Source: Papilionanthe hookeriana x Papilionanthe teres (lineage: Eukaryota > Streptophyta > Magnoliopsida > Asparagales > Orchidaceae). Taken from it: 64,000 nucleotides of DNA. Shown here in pieces: positions 9,857-19,518 of this stretch (positions are counted from its first letter, which is position 1; the number at the start of each line of letters is the position of its first letter). A model generated the notes under the pieces. The model made no database searches. It was not told the origin of the DNA and saw only the letters and a program-made list of their open reading frames with translations. The translations under genes and the position numbers were made by a program. The stretch covers positions 79,755,877-79,819,876 of the forward strand of contig CM040426.1 in assembly GCA_022702705.1 (NCBI GenBank), given 5' to 3'.

Positions 9857-11043
9857 ATGGCTCCACGACAAAAACGTCGAGTAGAATTCGACGAAGACCG
9901 ATTCATCAATGCACGAGCACGTACTAAATATTTTGAAAATATTCAAGGAAGAAAGCGCATTGCAGATCGGGTTTTCAAAAATCGGGGAGGAGAAGTAGAG
10001 CGGATTATAAAGGAGCGAGGATGGGAAAACTTCTGTTTCGTTGCCAACAGAGCAGCTGTAGAAGTTGTAAAGGAATTTTATACAAACTTAACACAGGCAG
10101 AAGATGCACCGGTTAAAGTTAGAGGATTTTTCGTAGATTTCAGCGCTGCTAGAATAAACGCATATTATGAAGTTCAAGACACCTGGAGCAAATATGAAAC
10201 TTTTGGAACTATGGAAGGACCATTAGAATAGGTGATTGACTTTCTCACTGATGGGAAAGGAGTCTGGAAGATAAAGCAGCGAGAACGGGTAAACTTCCCT
10301 CTTTCTATGCTAAATGCAACATCAAAAGCCCGGCATTATTTTATTTGCTCTACTTTGTTACCTACCTACCATCATAGTGAGGTAACAAGAGATGTATAGC
10401 GTTCCGAATTTCGTATTCGGTAACCGTAAGAGTATTAATGTGGGAAGTGTTATATATAAAAACATATTAGCCACTGCTAGAAATGAAAGTGGAGGAGGAT
10501 TAGGACATCCCGGTCTTATCTATGCACTTTGCCAATTATCCTGGGTAGAGGCAAGAGATGATGAGGAATGGATAGAGCCCATGAAACCCCTAACTCGAGC
10601 TAATATAAAGAAATATGAATCCCACGAAAGTTGGAGATCGGGAGTGAGAAGTTATTTCACTCGATCCAGGTAGAGATATACCCTCTACTAGCTATGAACC
10701 TCCCGAGTCTACCACCCCTACCCTTCAAGATCTGATGAATGAATTAACCCTGAGTAGAAAGAGTTTTGAGTTATTTGGAGAAAATATGGAAAGAAGATTT
10801 GAGCATATAGATCAAAGGATCGGAGGCTTGGAGAGAAGACACGATTATGATAGTGAATATCTCCAGCGACATTCGGAATACGAGATTGCATACTATGAAG
10901 CTGAGCGTCGCTATAGGAGTGGTGATTTAGATGTTGTCTTTCCTGAGTGCCCCCGATATTCACAGTACCAGCTCGCTTCGGCCTTCTCACCTACGGATCG
11001 GGGAGGAGATTATATAGCTCAGGACTTTAATGTTGAAGATTAA
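9857..11043 (+). pseudogene. Accessory frame B of element I
   Basis: A second extra protein related in layout to frame A: basic start (APRQKRRVEFDEDRF), KERGWENF, VVKEFYTNL, a stretch on the VRGFFVDFS pattern, then a middle domain and a charged C-terminal coiled-coil-like segment (NMERRFEHIDQRIGGLERRH, about 10786-10845). The ATG at 9857 is supported by the same start in the minus-strand copy (62531). Frame breaks occur at about 10230, 10390 and 10672. The function is unknown. The shared KERG...VKEFY pattern suggests A and B are paralogues. Confidence 0.72.
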
Positions 11044-12424
11044 GACTTTATTTGTTTGTTTGTTTAATGTTAAGTTATTTAAAAAAAAACTTTTATATGT
11101 TTGTAATATTCAGTACTTTATGTTGTAAGACATTAGATGTTTGTTAGATTAATCTGCTTGGATTGTTATAGTAGTTTAGTTTTTGTTTTTTTTTGTGTGT
11201 GTTAGTTAATTGCATTTGTTTTTATATTAATTAGGATGTTAGTTTTCTTTAGTATGTTTTTATTTTCTATTATTCTGTATTGTTTTAAGTTTTAAAATTG
11301 TTAATCTGTTAGTTCAATTGTTTTTAATATGTTAGTGATTCATAGGTGTAATGTAGAGTTAATTTTAATTGTTGTGTTTAATACTTATCTCACATTTTAT
11401 CCCTGCATTTTTCTTGTTATATATATATGGAGAATACTAACAGTACAGGTTCAATAAAAAATGAAAAAGCCTGCAAAAAAATTTTCAAAGAAAAAAAAAA
11501 GAAGAAATACATAAACTTCAAAGGTATGATTTATTTACTCTCCCTTTTTCATTATTTAGAGTAGATATAAAAATTTAAGTTTGGGAGGGAGTAAAATACA
11601 AATTTAGTTATTAACTTGTTCTCAATTTCTATTTTCAAATTATTATAAAAATGATTTTTATAGCAAAATTTTCAATTTGATTTAATATGAATTATTTTTT
11701 TTAATTATTATAAAAGGTTAAATGAAATATTTCTAGTACTTTAATTAATTAAATAAAATAAACTATTTGGTTAAAGGGAATAAGAATATAGTAAACTATT
11801 TTTAGTAAGGAAAACTATATTCTAAAATTAAAATTCTTAAGTATTCAAGTGAAAAAGAAAAGATTGAAAATTAATGAAGTAAAAACTATGAAGTATATAT
11901 AAGCTAAGAAATATTTCTAAGTTTCAAATTTAGGAAAATGAAAATGAAGTTCAAAATTATTAACGAGCTCTCCAGATACAAGTAATCCTCATTAGAAAAA
12001 AAAAAAAGAAAAGAAAAAGAAAAAGAAAAATAAAAATAAGGAGAAGCTTGAGGAGATGCGCTTATCAAAATTGGCTTCATTTGAATTAACTCAAGGAAAA
12101 AAACTTAGATATTTCCAAACTTATGTTTATGGATTAGAATTTTACCTAATATTGTTTTCTTGAATTTCTTATCATATGAATATCTTAAGTAGTTATTCTT
12201 TTAAATATAGTCATTCCTGAAATGAATAGTAAACTGTAAATCTTAGACTCGATAACTAAATAATTTATTTCTATAAGATTAATTAAATTACATGAATTAT
12301 TTTTGTTTAACTTTATTATGATATTAATTAATCTAATTCATAGTTTATTTAAATTGAAAAATCTTATTATAAAACTCATAATTTTTATGTAGTACTAAAA
12401 ATTACTTCAAGACAAGTAATAAGT
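11044..12424. other. 3' non-coding region of element I
   Basis: AT-rich with no gene. It holds an internal polypurine-like tract, TTAAGTTTGGGAGGGAG (about 11574-11590), and an AG-rich run (about 11996-12034). The same layout is found in family II and, inverted, at 59974-61347. Confidence 0.75.
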
Positions 12425-12439
12425 AAGTTTGGTGGATTT
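12425..12439 (+). other. Polypurine tract of element I
   Basis: AAGTTTGGTGGATTT lies immediately before the 3' LTR start TGATCG. Family II has AAGTTTGGGGGATTT at the same place. It primes plus-strand DNA synthesis. Confidence 0.75.
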
Positions 12440-14045
12440 TGATCGCTGAAAAATTTATTAAGAAATTCATACCTATTTTTGATGAAATTGCACTTTAAAG
12501 AAGGGTATTTTCTTTATTTTGTTGTAGGAATGAATAATTTAGGTGATAAAAGCAAAAATCATAAAAAGGAGCGAATTTGGAGCAAAATCATGCAATTTAG
12601 GCTGAGTCGCCGACGGCGAGATCGATCTCGCCGACGGCGAGGTTACAAGAAGAAAATTTCGAAGAATTTATAACTGTCTCGCCGACGCCGAGCTCGAGCC
12701 CGCCGACAACGAGCCCGAGCCCGCCGACGGCGAGCTGAGCGGCTTGAAGATCTTCAGAAGCCTCGCCGACAGCCGAGGTAGTTCGTCGCCGACGGCGAGG
12801 TAGTTCAAATGGCACAAATACATCGAACTCGGACACTTTTTGAAGGGATGCTTACGCACCTCTTGGTCCTTTGCTCACCTCTATATATAGAGGCCGAAAA
12901 TCGATCTTTTGTGTGCAATCTTTTAGTCTTTTGTCTAGTTTTGTGTGCAGTTATGTGTCTTTAGTGAGTCTTTAGTGAGTTTAGTGAGTAATTAGTTAGT
13001 CGTGCTGTACTGGAAGGAAGAGTCAAAGGAACTACGAGGAGTTTGTTTGGGGATAAATCGAGATAAGTATTTGTATTTATTGTTTTTAACTTTAAATGAA
13101 ATCCATGCTTAGTTTAGTTCCTATGCATTCTGAGTAGTTTATTAGTCTTTCTCCTCGTTTATGAAATTAAGTGACTTGATGAAATTAAAATAGTAGATAC
13201 TTATATATATTAATAAATTGTGATAATTTTTACTTAAAACTTAATTTACTTTCAAACTGGCCATTTGATTTGTTAAAATATGTTGATTATCAACTATAGT
13301 AAAAATTACATCCGATATTCGGGAATTCAAAAGCCTTGGAAGGAGGGTGCAAATAAATAGGAAATAATATCACCTGGGCGTAGAATTGAGCATTTTTTGT
13401 GTGACGGACTAAAATATTCAATTCGGTCCTATTGTTTGAGAGCTGAAGTGTAGATGTTAGCCCTCGTGCGAGGGGAACGTGGGAGCTCCGAAGTGGCAGT
13501 CGGTATCCTCCCGTACTAGCCACGGATTCGATAATCAAACATAGGATTAGTCAATATTCTTTACACTCTGGACCAAAGGGTAAAGAATAGGAATGCTCCT
13601 ATTTGTCACAATACCTTAAAATTATCTATTTAAATTCATCAATCACTTAAATTTCTAAACAAGGGAAAGATACTTTTTCGAATAGTTAAGACTTATTTAG
13701 CAATTAGTTTAATTTCCTGCACTTTTCAATACGTATTAATTTTCTACTTAGTTAAGTTACCTAATTAAAATACTTAGTTTACTTTATTGCGCTCAAATTT
13801 AGAATTCCAGATTTTCGTATACTATTTTAAAAATTATTATTATTATTTTAAATTAGTTGTTATTTAATTTTCTCTTTCCTCGTGGGATCGATAACCAGGA
13901 CTCCACTGTGAGCCTCGTATTACTTGATACGATACGTATACTTGCGTAGCATCCACAACATAAACAATTACAATTCTATACATATATAAAATTGTGGGTC
14001 GTTGCAATTAAATTAAAAATATCATAAATATAAAATTGTGGGTCA
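12440..14045 (+). repeat. 3' LTR of element I
   Basis: Matches the 5' LTR end to end. It has a palindrome array at 12604-12800, a perfect 16-base TATA palindrome at 12878-12893 and conserved blocks at about 13440-13515 and 13875-13945. The captured primer-site relic present in the 5' LTR is shortened here (about 13984-14005). Many of the differences from the 5' LTR fall at CTG/CAG. Confidence 0.93.
12604..12800. repeat. Palindrome array in 3' LTR
   Basis: The same series of CTCGCCGACGGCGAG dyads as in the 5' LTR, with the first two again joined by ATCGAT. One unit reads GACAGCCGAGG here, GACGAGCGAGG in the 5' LTR and GACAGCGAGG in the solo LTR. Confidence 0.85.
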
Positions 14046-14198
14046 GTTACTGAATTTCTTTCTAAAAGTCTAACCAATATATTCTTTTGAATGAAAAATT
14101 TTAGTGTCTTACAGGTGAAAAGTACATTGTCTTGAGCTATATTTTTATGTAGTAAAAGTGTTACTTGAGGACAAGTAACGAGTTAAGTTTGGGGATTT
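14046..14198 (+). repeat. 3' internal region of the upstream family-II unit (right half) with polypurine tract
   Basis: Continues the sequence interrupted at 266 and matches 21390-21546. It begins with the second GTTAC target copy and ends in the polypurine tract TTAAGTTTGGGGATTT (about 14183-14198) next to the LTR. Confidence 0.85.
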
Positions 14199-16155
14199 TG
14201 ACACGCCTATAATATATACGCTTTTGCTATATTATTTTACTCATTTTTGATGATATTACACTTTAAAATGAAGATATTTTGTATGTTTTTGGTTTTAGGT
14301 ACAAAAAATGGTGATTGGAGCAAAGGAAGCAAAAACGGTGCAATTTGGAGCAAAAACGAGCAAGAAATGAAATTATGCCCTGACACCTTTCGATAAGTCT
14401 TTTGATGTTTAATCTCTTTTACATTTCTTGCATATTTTTGAATGAGATTACACTTTAAAGAAAGGTTTTTTTTATGCTTATTTTGTAGGGTTATCTGTTA
14501 CGAACGCAATGCAACTGAAATGGGGCGAAACAGAGCTAAAACGGAGCCAAACGGAGCGAAACGGTGGAGTCGCGCAGCAGCCTGCTTGCCGACGGCGAGA
14601 TTTTCCCGAGACCACCGGAAAATGGCCGAAAAGCTCGCCGACAGTGAGCTCGAACCCGCCGACAGCGGCCCGGACGACCATGAACCGACTTTTGGCGGTT
14701 TTGGGCCAATATTCGACGTATTTGGATGCTTTTCGAAGGGGTGCTTAAGGAAACTCTTCGAATTCGTCCATGCTCTTTACAAATGACAAATTTGTGTTAG
14801 AAATGAGTAGATTAGAGAGTAAAAACAATAGAGGAAAGGAGAGAAAAACTTAGAGGAATGTTTAGGATTCTTAGATTAAGAGTAGAAATGTAGATTTCTA
14901 CCCTTTTGGAGAGATTGGAGAGGAGATTTTGAGAGAATTTGTAAGGGATTTCGCTAGCATTGCATTGATCACCGGGAGACTTTATGGGAGAGATCTTCGT
15001 CTTTCTTTCAAGAGAAAAAAACTAAGTATTGTTCTTCATTATCTTAAAATTTTGTAAACATTTATTTAGTGGATTTCCTTTTTTTAAATGAAGTTTTCTT
15101 TATGTTTTCTTCGTGCTTTGTGATGTATCTCTCTTACTCTTTCTTCTTCTTTGAAAATAGTGGCATAAGAAGATTATGTCATTGTTTTCATTTTACTTTT
15201 CTTTTGCAATGAGTAGAAATCATGTTTAGGATTTTGTGATGCATGGTAGAAGTAAATTTAATTATAAATGTGATGGTTTTTACTTGCACTTCATTTACAT
15301 TGCAATAAGGGCCCATTGTAGTGTTAAAATTCGTTGTAATTGCATCGACCCGAAAGGGCGGTGTAATTCTCAACAAAGTGGAACCACATTCAAATTCCAT
15401 GGATGGTGAAGTTCATGGGAATTGAATGCGAAATAAATAGGGAAATATAATTATCGGGCGTAGAATTGGAGATTTTAGAGTGACGGGCTAAAATTCTCGA
15501 TTCGAGTCTATCGTTTGAGTCGTTGAAGTGTAGATGTTAGCCATCGGGCGAGGGAACGTGTGAGCTCGAAGTGGCGAGTAGTATCCTCCCAGCTAGCCGC
15601 GGTTCGATAACTAAGCATAGGATTAGTCGATGTTCTTTATGCGTGGACGAAAGGGTAAAGAATAGGATTGCTCTTATTTGGCACATACAATATTTAATGC
15701 ATCTCGATCACTATACATTATCTATTTCATTACATAAGAATAGTAGTTTTTAATATCTCAAAATTCTCCGAACCAACTCATCCAAAAGGGTTATCTTTAG
15801 AATTAATATTTACATTTAGTTATAGTTACTATCTTTAACACTTATATTTAGGAGTAGTTTCTAGACAAAACACAATTTTAATTGACATTCCAAACTAAGG
15901 ACTATTAGTAGTAGACTAGAATTTGATTAAAGACTTCTTACTTCACTTCCTCGTGAGATCGATACTGGGGTTTTTAAAGAAAACTCTATATTACTTGAAA
16001 CGATACGTATACTTGCGTAGTACCCCTAGTGTGTAAAATATTTTTTAATTTTTATATCATTTAAGATTTTGCACACTAGCCGCTATTTATAAATCGGGTC
16101 AAGTTTTTGGCCATCTTTTGGAAGTTAATTTACTGCGTTATTGCGGGTCGGGTCA
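14199..16155 (+). repeat. Family-II LTR shared by two tandem units
   Basis: A 1957-base LTR starting TGACACGCC and ending GGGTCGGGTCA. It follows a polypurine tract (as a 3' LTR would) and precedes a primer site (as a 5' LTR would), so it serves both units. It holds degenerate palindromes (about 14585-14670), the block TAGATGTTAGCC...GAACGTG (about 15530-15560), the end block GATACGTATACTTGCGTAG (about 16002-16020) and a primer-site relic (16095-16115). Confidence 0.88.
14585..14670. repeat. Palindrome motifs in family-II LTR
   Basis: Three degenerate dyads (CCGACGGCGAG, CTCGCCGACAGTGAG, CCCGCCGACAGCGG) in the same part of the LTR as the family-I arrays. The 3' LTR copies are at about 21938-22020. 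Confidence 0.7.
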
Positions 16156-16161
16156 AGTTTT

Positions 16162-16179
16162 TGGCGCCGTTGCCGGGGA
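16162..16179 (+). other. Primer-binding site, tRNA-Asp (18/18)
   Basis: TGGCGCCGTTGCCGGGGA, six bases after the LTR end, is a full-length complement to the 3' end of plant tRNA-Asp. Confidence 0.93.
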
Positions 16180-16422
16180 AGCTTCGGTAAGAACTTTAGG
16201 AGATTTTAGTTGAAGTAATTAGGCTTAGACTTGGAAAACTGTAGTGTCGTAAAAACTATTTTTGTGTGAAAAGTGTTTTTATATGAAAAAGTGTTGTGAA
16301 AAACAAAAACAAGAAAAACTGTTTATATGAAAAATAAGGTGTTCGTGAAAATGTTTTGTTGTGTTGAATATATTTCATATGTTATTTATTTAATTATTAA
16401 TGTATTGTTTGATGTATTAAAT

Positions 16423-18048
16423 ATGCGAAACAAAGGATCTGCAGGACTTGTACCTTATGATCCCGAGTTTGAAAAAAATAAAAAATTAAAAATACAGAAA
16501 GGACTCGAAAAACTAGAAATGGAAATGGAAAACTTTCAAGATAATAACTTAGAAAATCATCATAAATCATTGAGGGATTACATAAATCCTACGACAGATG
16601 AAATTCACTCTAGTATACAAAACCCTGTCGTAGAAGCTGACTCATTTGAAATAAATTCTGAGATTATCCAACTGGTGCAGAACAATCAGTTGGGGGAACT
16701 CCATTAGAAGATCTCTATTTACACTTATCAAATTTTCTAGAACTTTGTGCTACATTTCGTTATAACGGTATGTCAGACGATCTTTGTTAGGCTAAGGCTT
16801 TTTCTTTCTCACTAAGGGATAAGGCTAAAATGTGGTTATATTCTTTAGCACCTAGTTCTATTAAAAATTGGGTGGAGTTAACTCAAAAATTCCTAGCTAA
16901 GTATTTTCCACCTTCAAGGACTACTAAACTTAGAAACGATATTATCTCATTTTGTCAGTATGAAGGAGAATCAATATACGAAGCCTGAGAAAGATATAAG
17001 GAACTCCTAAGAAAGTGTCCACATCATGCTCTGCCCAATTGGTTAATCATTCGAACATTTTATAATGGGTTAGTAGGATCCCTTAGAGTACATAATTAAT
17101 CTGTCATTGGTGGATCATTAATGTCAAAATCATTTGATGAAGCATATGCATTAATTGAAGAAATGACTACAAATGAATTTCAATGGCCCTCTACAAGGGT
17201 AAATCATAAAAATGTAGCTAGTGTTCATGATACGGATATGATTTCAATTCTTGCATCTCAGATTGCTGAAATATCAAGGAAGTTGGACCATTTTGGAATG
17301 AACCAACCTCAATTTACTCCGGTAAGTGAGGAAAGTTCATTAGGGCCTATAATTGATTCTAAATTATCATTTGAGACTTTAAATACCATAACTAACCTGT
17401 ACTCTAACTTTTACAACCCAGATTGGGAGAACCATCCTAAATTTAAATGGAATCATACTACTGATGGTGGAAACCTAAAATGGGAAAATAATCATGCAAA
17501 TCATAATGGAAGTTGGAATAATCAGGGGAACACAAACTATAGACCTTCATATCCACTGGACTCTAAAAATGATCAACAATTTGAGGATAAGAAAATGTAC
17601 ATGGAAGAAGTGGTATTGCGAAATGGAAAACCGGTTGCAAAGTCAAAATGCTGCGATTAGAAACATAGAGAATCAACTGGGACAAATTGTTAATTCACTT
17701 AGCAATAGACACCAAGGAACACTTCCTAGCAACAATGAGATCGACCCTAAAGAGAACACTAATGAACAAATAGAAGCTATCCAATTAAAAATTGGAAGAG
17801 ATATAGAGGATGTGGTTAGAAAAGAGAAAGATGTTGTGAGAGAAACAAAGGAAACTAAAAGACCTGAAGAACACGTTTCTAAGGATCTAGAAAAATTAAT
17901 ATCTCCAACTAAAATCAGTTTGGAAAAACCACCACCTCCATTTCCTCAAAGACTTAGACAGCTTAAGTTGGATAAAAAATTTTCAAAGTTCATGAAAGTA
18001 CTTAAGAAGTTAACGATAAATATTCCTTTCACTGAAGCTTTAGAATAA
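16423..18048 (+). pseudogene. gag: gag of family II
   Basis: Start chosen at 16423 (MRNKGS...VPYDPEFEK) because it aligns with the element-I start; the in-frame ATG at 16327 adds only a hydrophobic, unconserved leader. LRDYINPTTDEIHSSIQNP (about 16573-16630) and RDKAKMWL (about 16818-16840) match element I. An Asn/Trp-rich tail (17400-17560) and a Lys/Glu-rich stretch before KISLEKPPPPFPQRL (about 17905-17955) follow. Breaks occur at about 16693 and 16780, at 16986 (a TGA where element I has TGG) and at about 17640. The stop at 18046-18048 lies between gag and protease. Confidence 0.83.
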
Positions 18049-18540
18049 ATGCCAAGTTATGCAAAGTTTATAAAGGATATATTAAACAAGAAAAGGAAAT
18101 TTGGGGATTACGAGACAGTTGCACTAAGTGAGGAGTGCAGTGCCATACTTCAGAAAAATTTTCCTCAAAAACTTAAAGATCCTTGTAGCTTCACTATACC
18201 TTATGCGATTGAAGACAATTTTTTTGGAAAAGGTTTATGTGATTTAGGAGTGAGCATTAATCTCATGCCATTATCTATATTCAGAAGGTTAGGTTTAGGA
18301 GAGATATCTCCCACTACTTGTAACCCATACATTGGGCGATCGATCTATCATTTATCCAAACGGAGTTATAGAAGACGTGTTGGTTAAAGTGGATAAATTT
18401 ATCTTTCCTTTGGACTTTATTGTAATAGATATAGAGGAAGATAAAGAAATTCCAATTATTTTAGGGAGACCTTTCCTTATTCTTGGACATGACGATGTTA
18501 GATGTGCGAAAAGGAAAGTTGATTATGAATATTAATGATC
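18049..18540 (+). pseudogene. Aspartic protease of family II
   Basis: The same fold as in element I, with the active-site loop LCDLGVSINLMP (about 18235-18270; Val replaces Ala after DLG) and PIILGRPF (about 18452-18475). The frame shifts at about 18315 and again near 18490. It would cut Gag if intact. Retention of gag and protease without RT is unusual for a mere deletion derivative and suggests selection for particle formation. Confidence 0.8.
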
Positions 18541-19414
18541 GGGAAGTTACTTTTGAAGTACTAAAGACTATGAAATATCCAACTGAGAGAAAAGATGATG
18601 ATTGTTTTTGTATGGATGAATTTGATTATCTAAGTAAAGACCATTTCTAAGAAAGTTTTGAGAGTAAGTTAAAAGATGAGATTGAAATAGATTTTCATGA
18701 TGATTCGAAAACATTACTTAAAAAAGACTGTATGTATGTTCAGGAGAGGTGTGAAATGATGGACGCTACTAAAAGTAGTAAACTTTTAATTCCATCTGTT
18801 GAAAAATCTCATGAGCTTAAGATGGATGTATCCCACACAATTTTAAAGCCTACCTATTTAGGGAATTCATCTACACCACCAGTCTTTATAACTTTAGATA
18901 CGACTCAATCACAAGAAAAACCCGAATTAAATGATGAACAAGATAAAATTATTGAACTAGGACTTGGAAGAGAATTTGAGGATAAATTTCAAAAGAACTT
19001 TGAGTTAAGAAAAGAGGATAAGGATATTGGAAGACCATTGGAAGAAATTCCTAAGAAATTTGAAAAACCTATTTCCTCAGTTAAGATAAATCCTTCATTA
19101 TTTAATAATTATAAAGGGGAAGAATTGGAAGATAACTTGAATCATAAGAGTGACATAGAAGAATTTGATCCAGAATACGAATTATCAGAGAGAATCCGAT
19201 TCAAAATTTGGGAGATATTGAAGTATCTTATAAAGATCCATTTCTTATAAATTTCAAAGATGATATTAATATGCAATTTCAGAAAATCAATAAAAGAATA
19301 TTGGATCTAGAAAGAAATAAGAGGAACAATGATATAAATTCATCTAAAAATGAAGACCTGAATGAAAAATTAAAATTTGAGGATTTTATAGGAATCCCTG
19401 GATCTGGAAAATGA
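18541..19414 (+). pseudogene. Charged frame replacing pol in family II
   Basis: The first part (to about 18910) matches the pre-RT linker of element I (MKYP, then YLGNSST). After TQSQEK the two diverge. Family II continues for about 500 bases as an almost open, Glu/Lys-rich frame (18732-19250, then 19208-19414 in a shifted frame) with no RT motif. Part of it (IIELGLGREFED...FEKPISSVKI) loosely recalls the charged gag tail (IQLKIGRDIED...LEKLISPTKI), so it may be a diverged internal duplication. Function unknown. A TAA interrupts the linker at about 18648. Confidence 0.6.
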
Positions 19415-19470
19415 TTGGGCGATTGATCAAGGATTGCTTAAATGGAATTTTGATCCAGGTGGAATCATTT

Positions 19471-19518
19471 GTCGGGCTAATGACGTTAAACCAAGCGCTT
19501 TATGGGAGGCAACCCATA
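19471..19518 (+). other. Conserved post-pol motif, family-II copy
   Basis: Nearly identical to 7292-7338 of element I (ACGTTAAACCAAGCGC, TTTATGGGAGGCAACCCA), kept although the upstream coding sequence differs. Confidence 0.72.

Larger units (their letters stand above)
267..14045 (+). mobile_element. Element I: Athila/Tat-type Ty3/gypsy LTR retrotransposon, complete ends
   Basis: A 13.8-kb element with two LTRs of about 1.6 kb, a tRNA-Asp primer site, gag, protease, RT, RNase H and integrase in gypsy order, then two accessory reading frames, a long AT-rich 3' region and a polypurine tract. The long LTRs, the primer and the extra frames downstream of integrase are typical of the Athila group of plant Ty3/gypsy elements; placement inside the Athila/Tat branch is inferred from the gag and protease style. 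All coding parts contain frameshifts or stops as written, many at CTG/CAG sites. It is inserted in the 3' region of a family-II unit. Confidence 0.9.

Noticed and set aside
7796..11043. Accessory frames A/B as a true envelope gene
   Set aside because: No signal peptide, fusion-peptide-like stretch or clear transmembrane anchor is visible. Called accessory proteins of unknown function.
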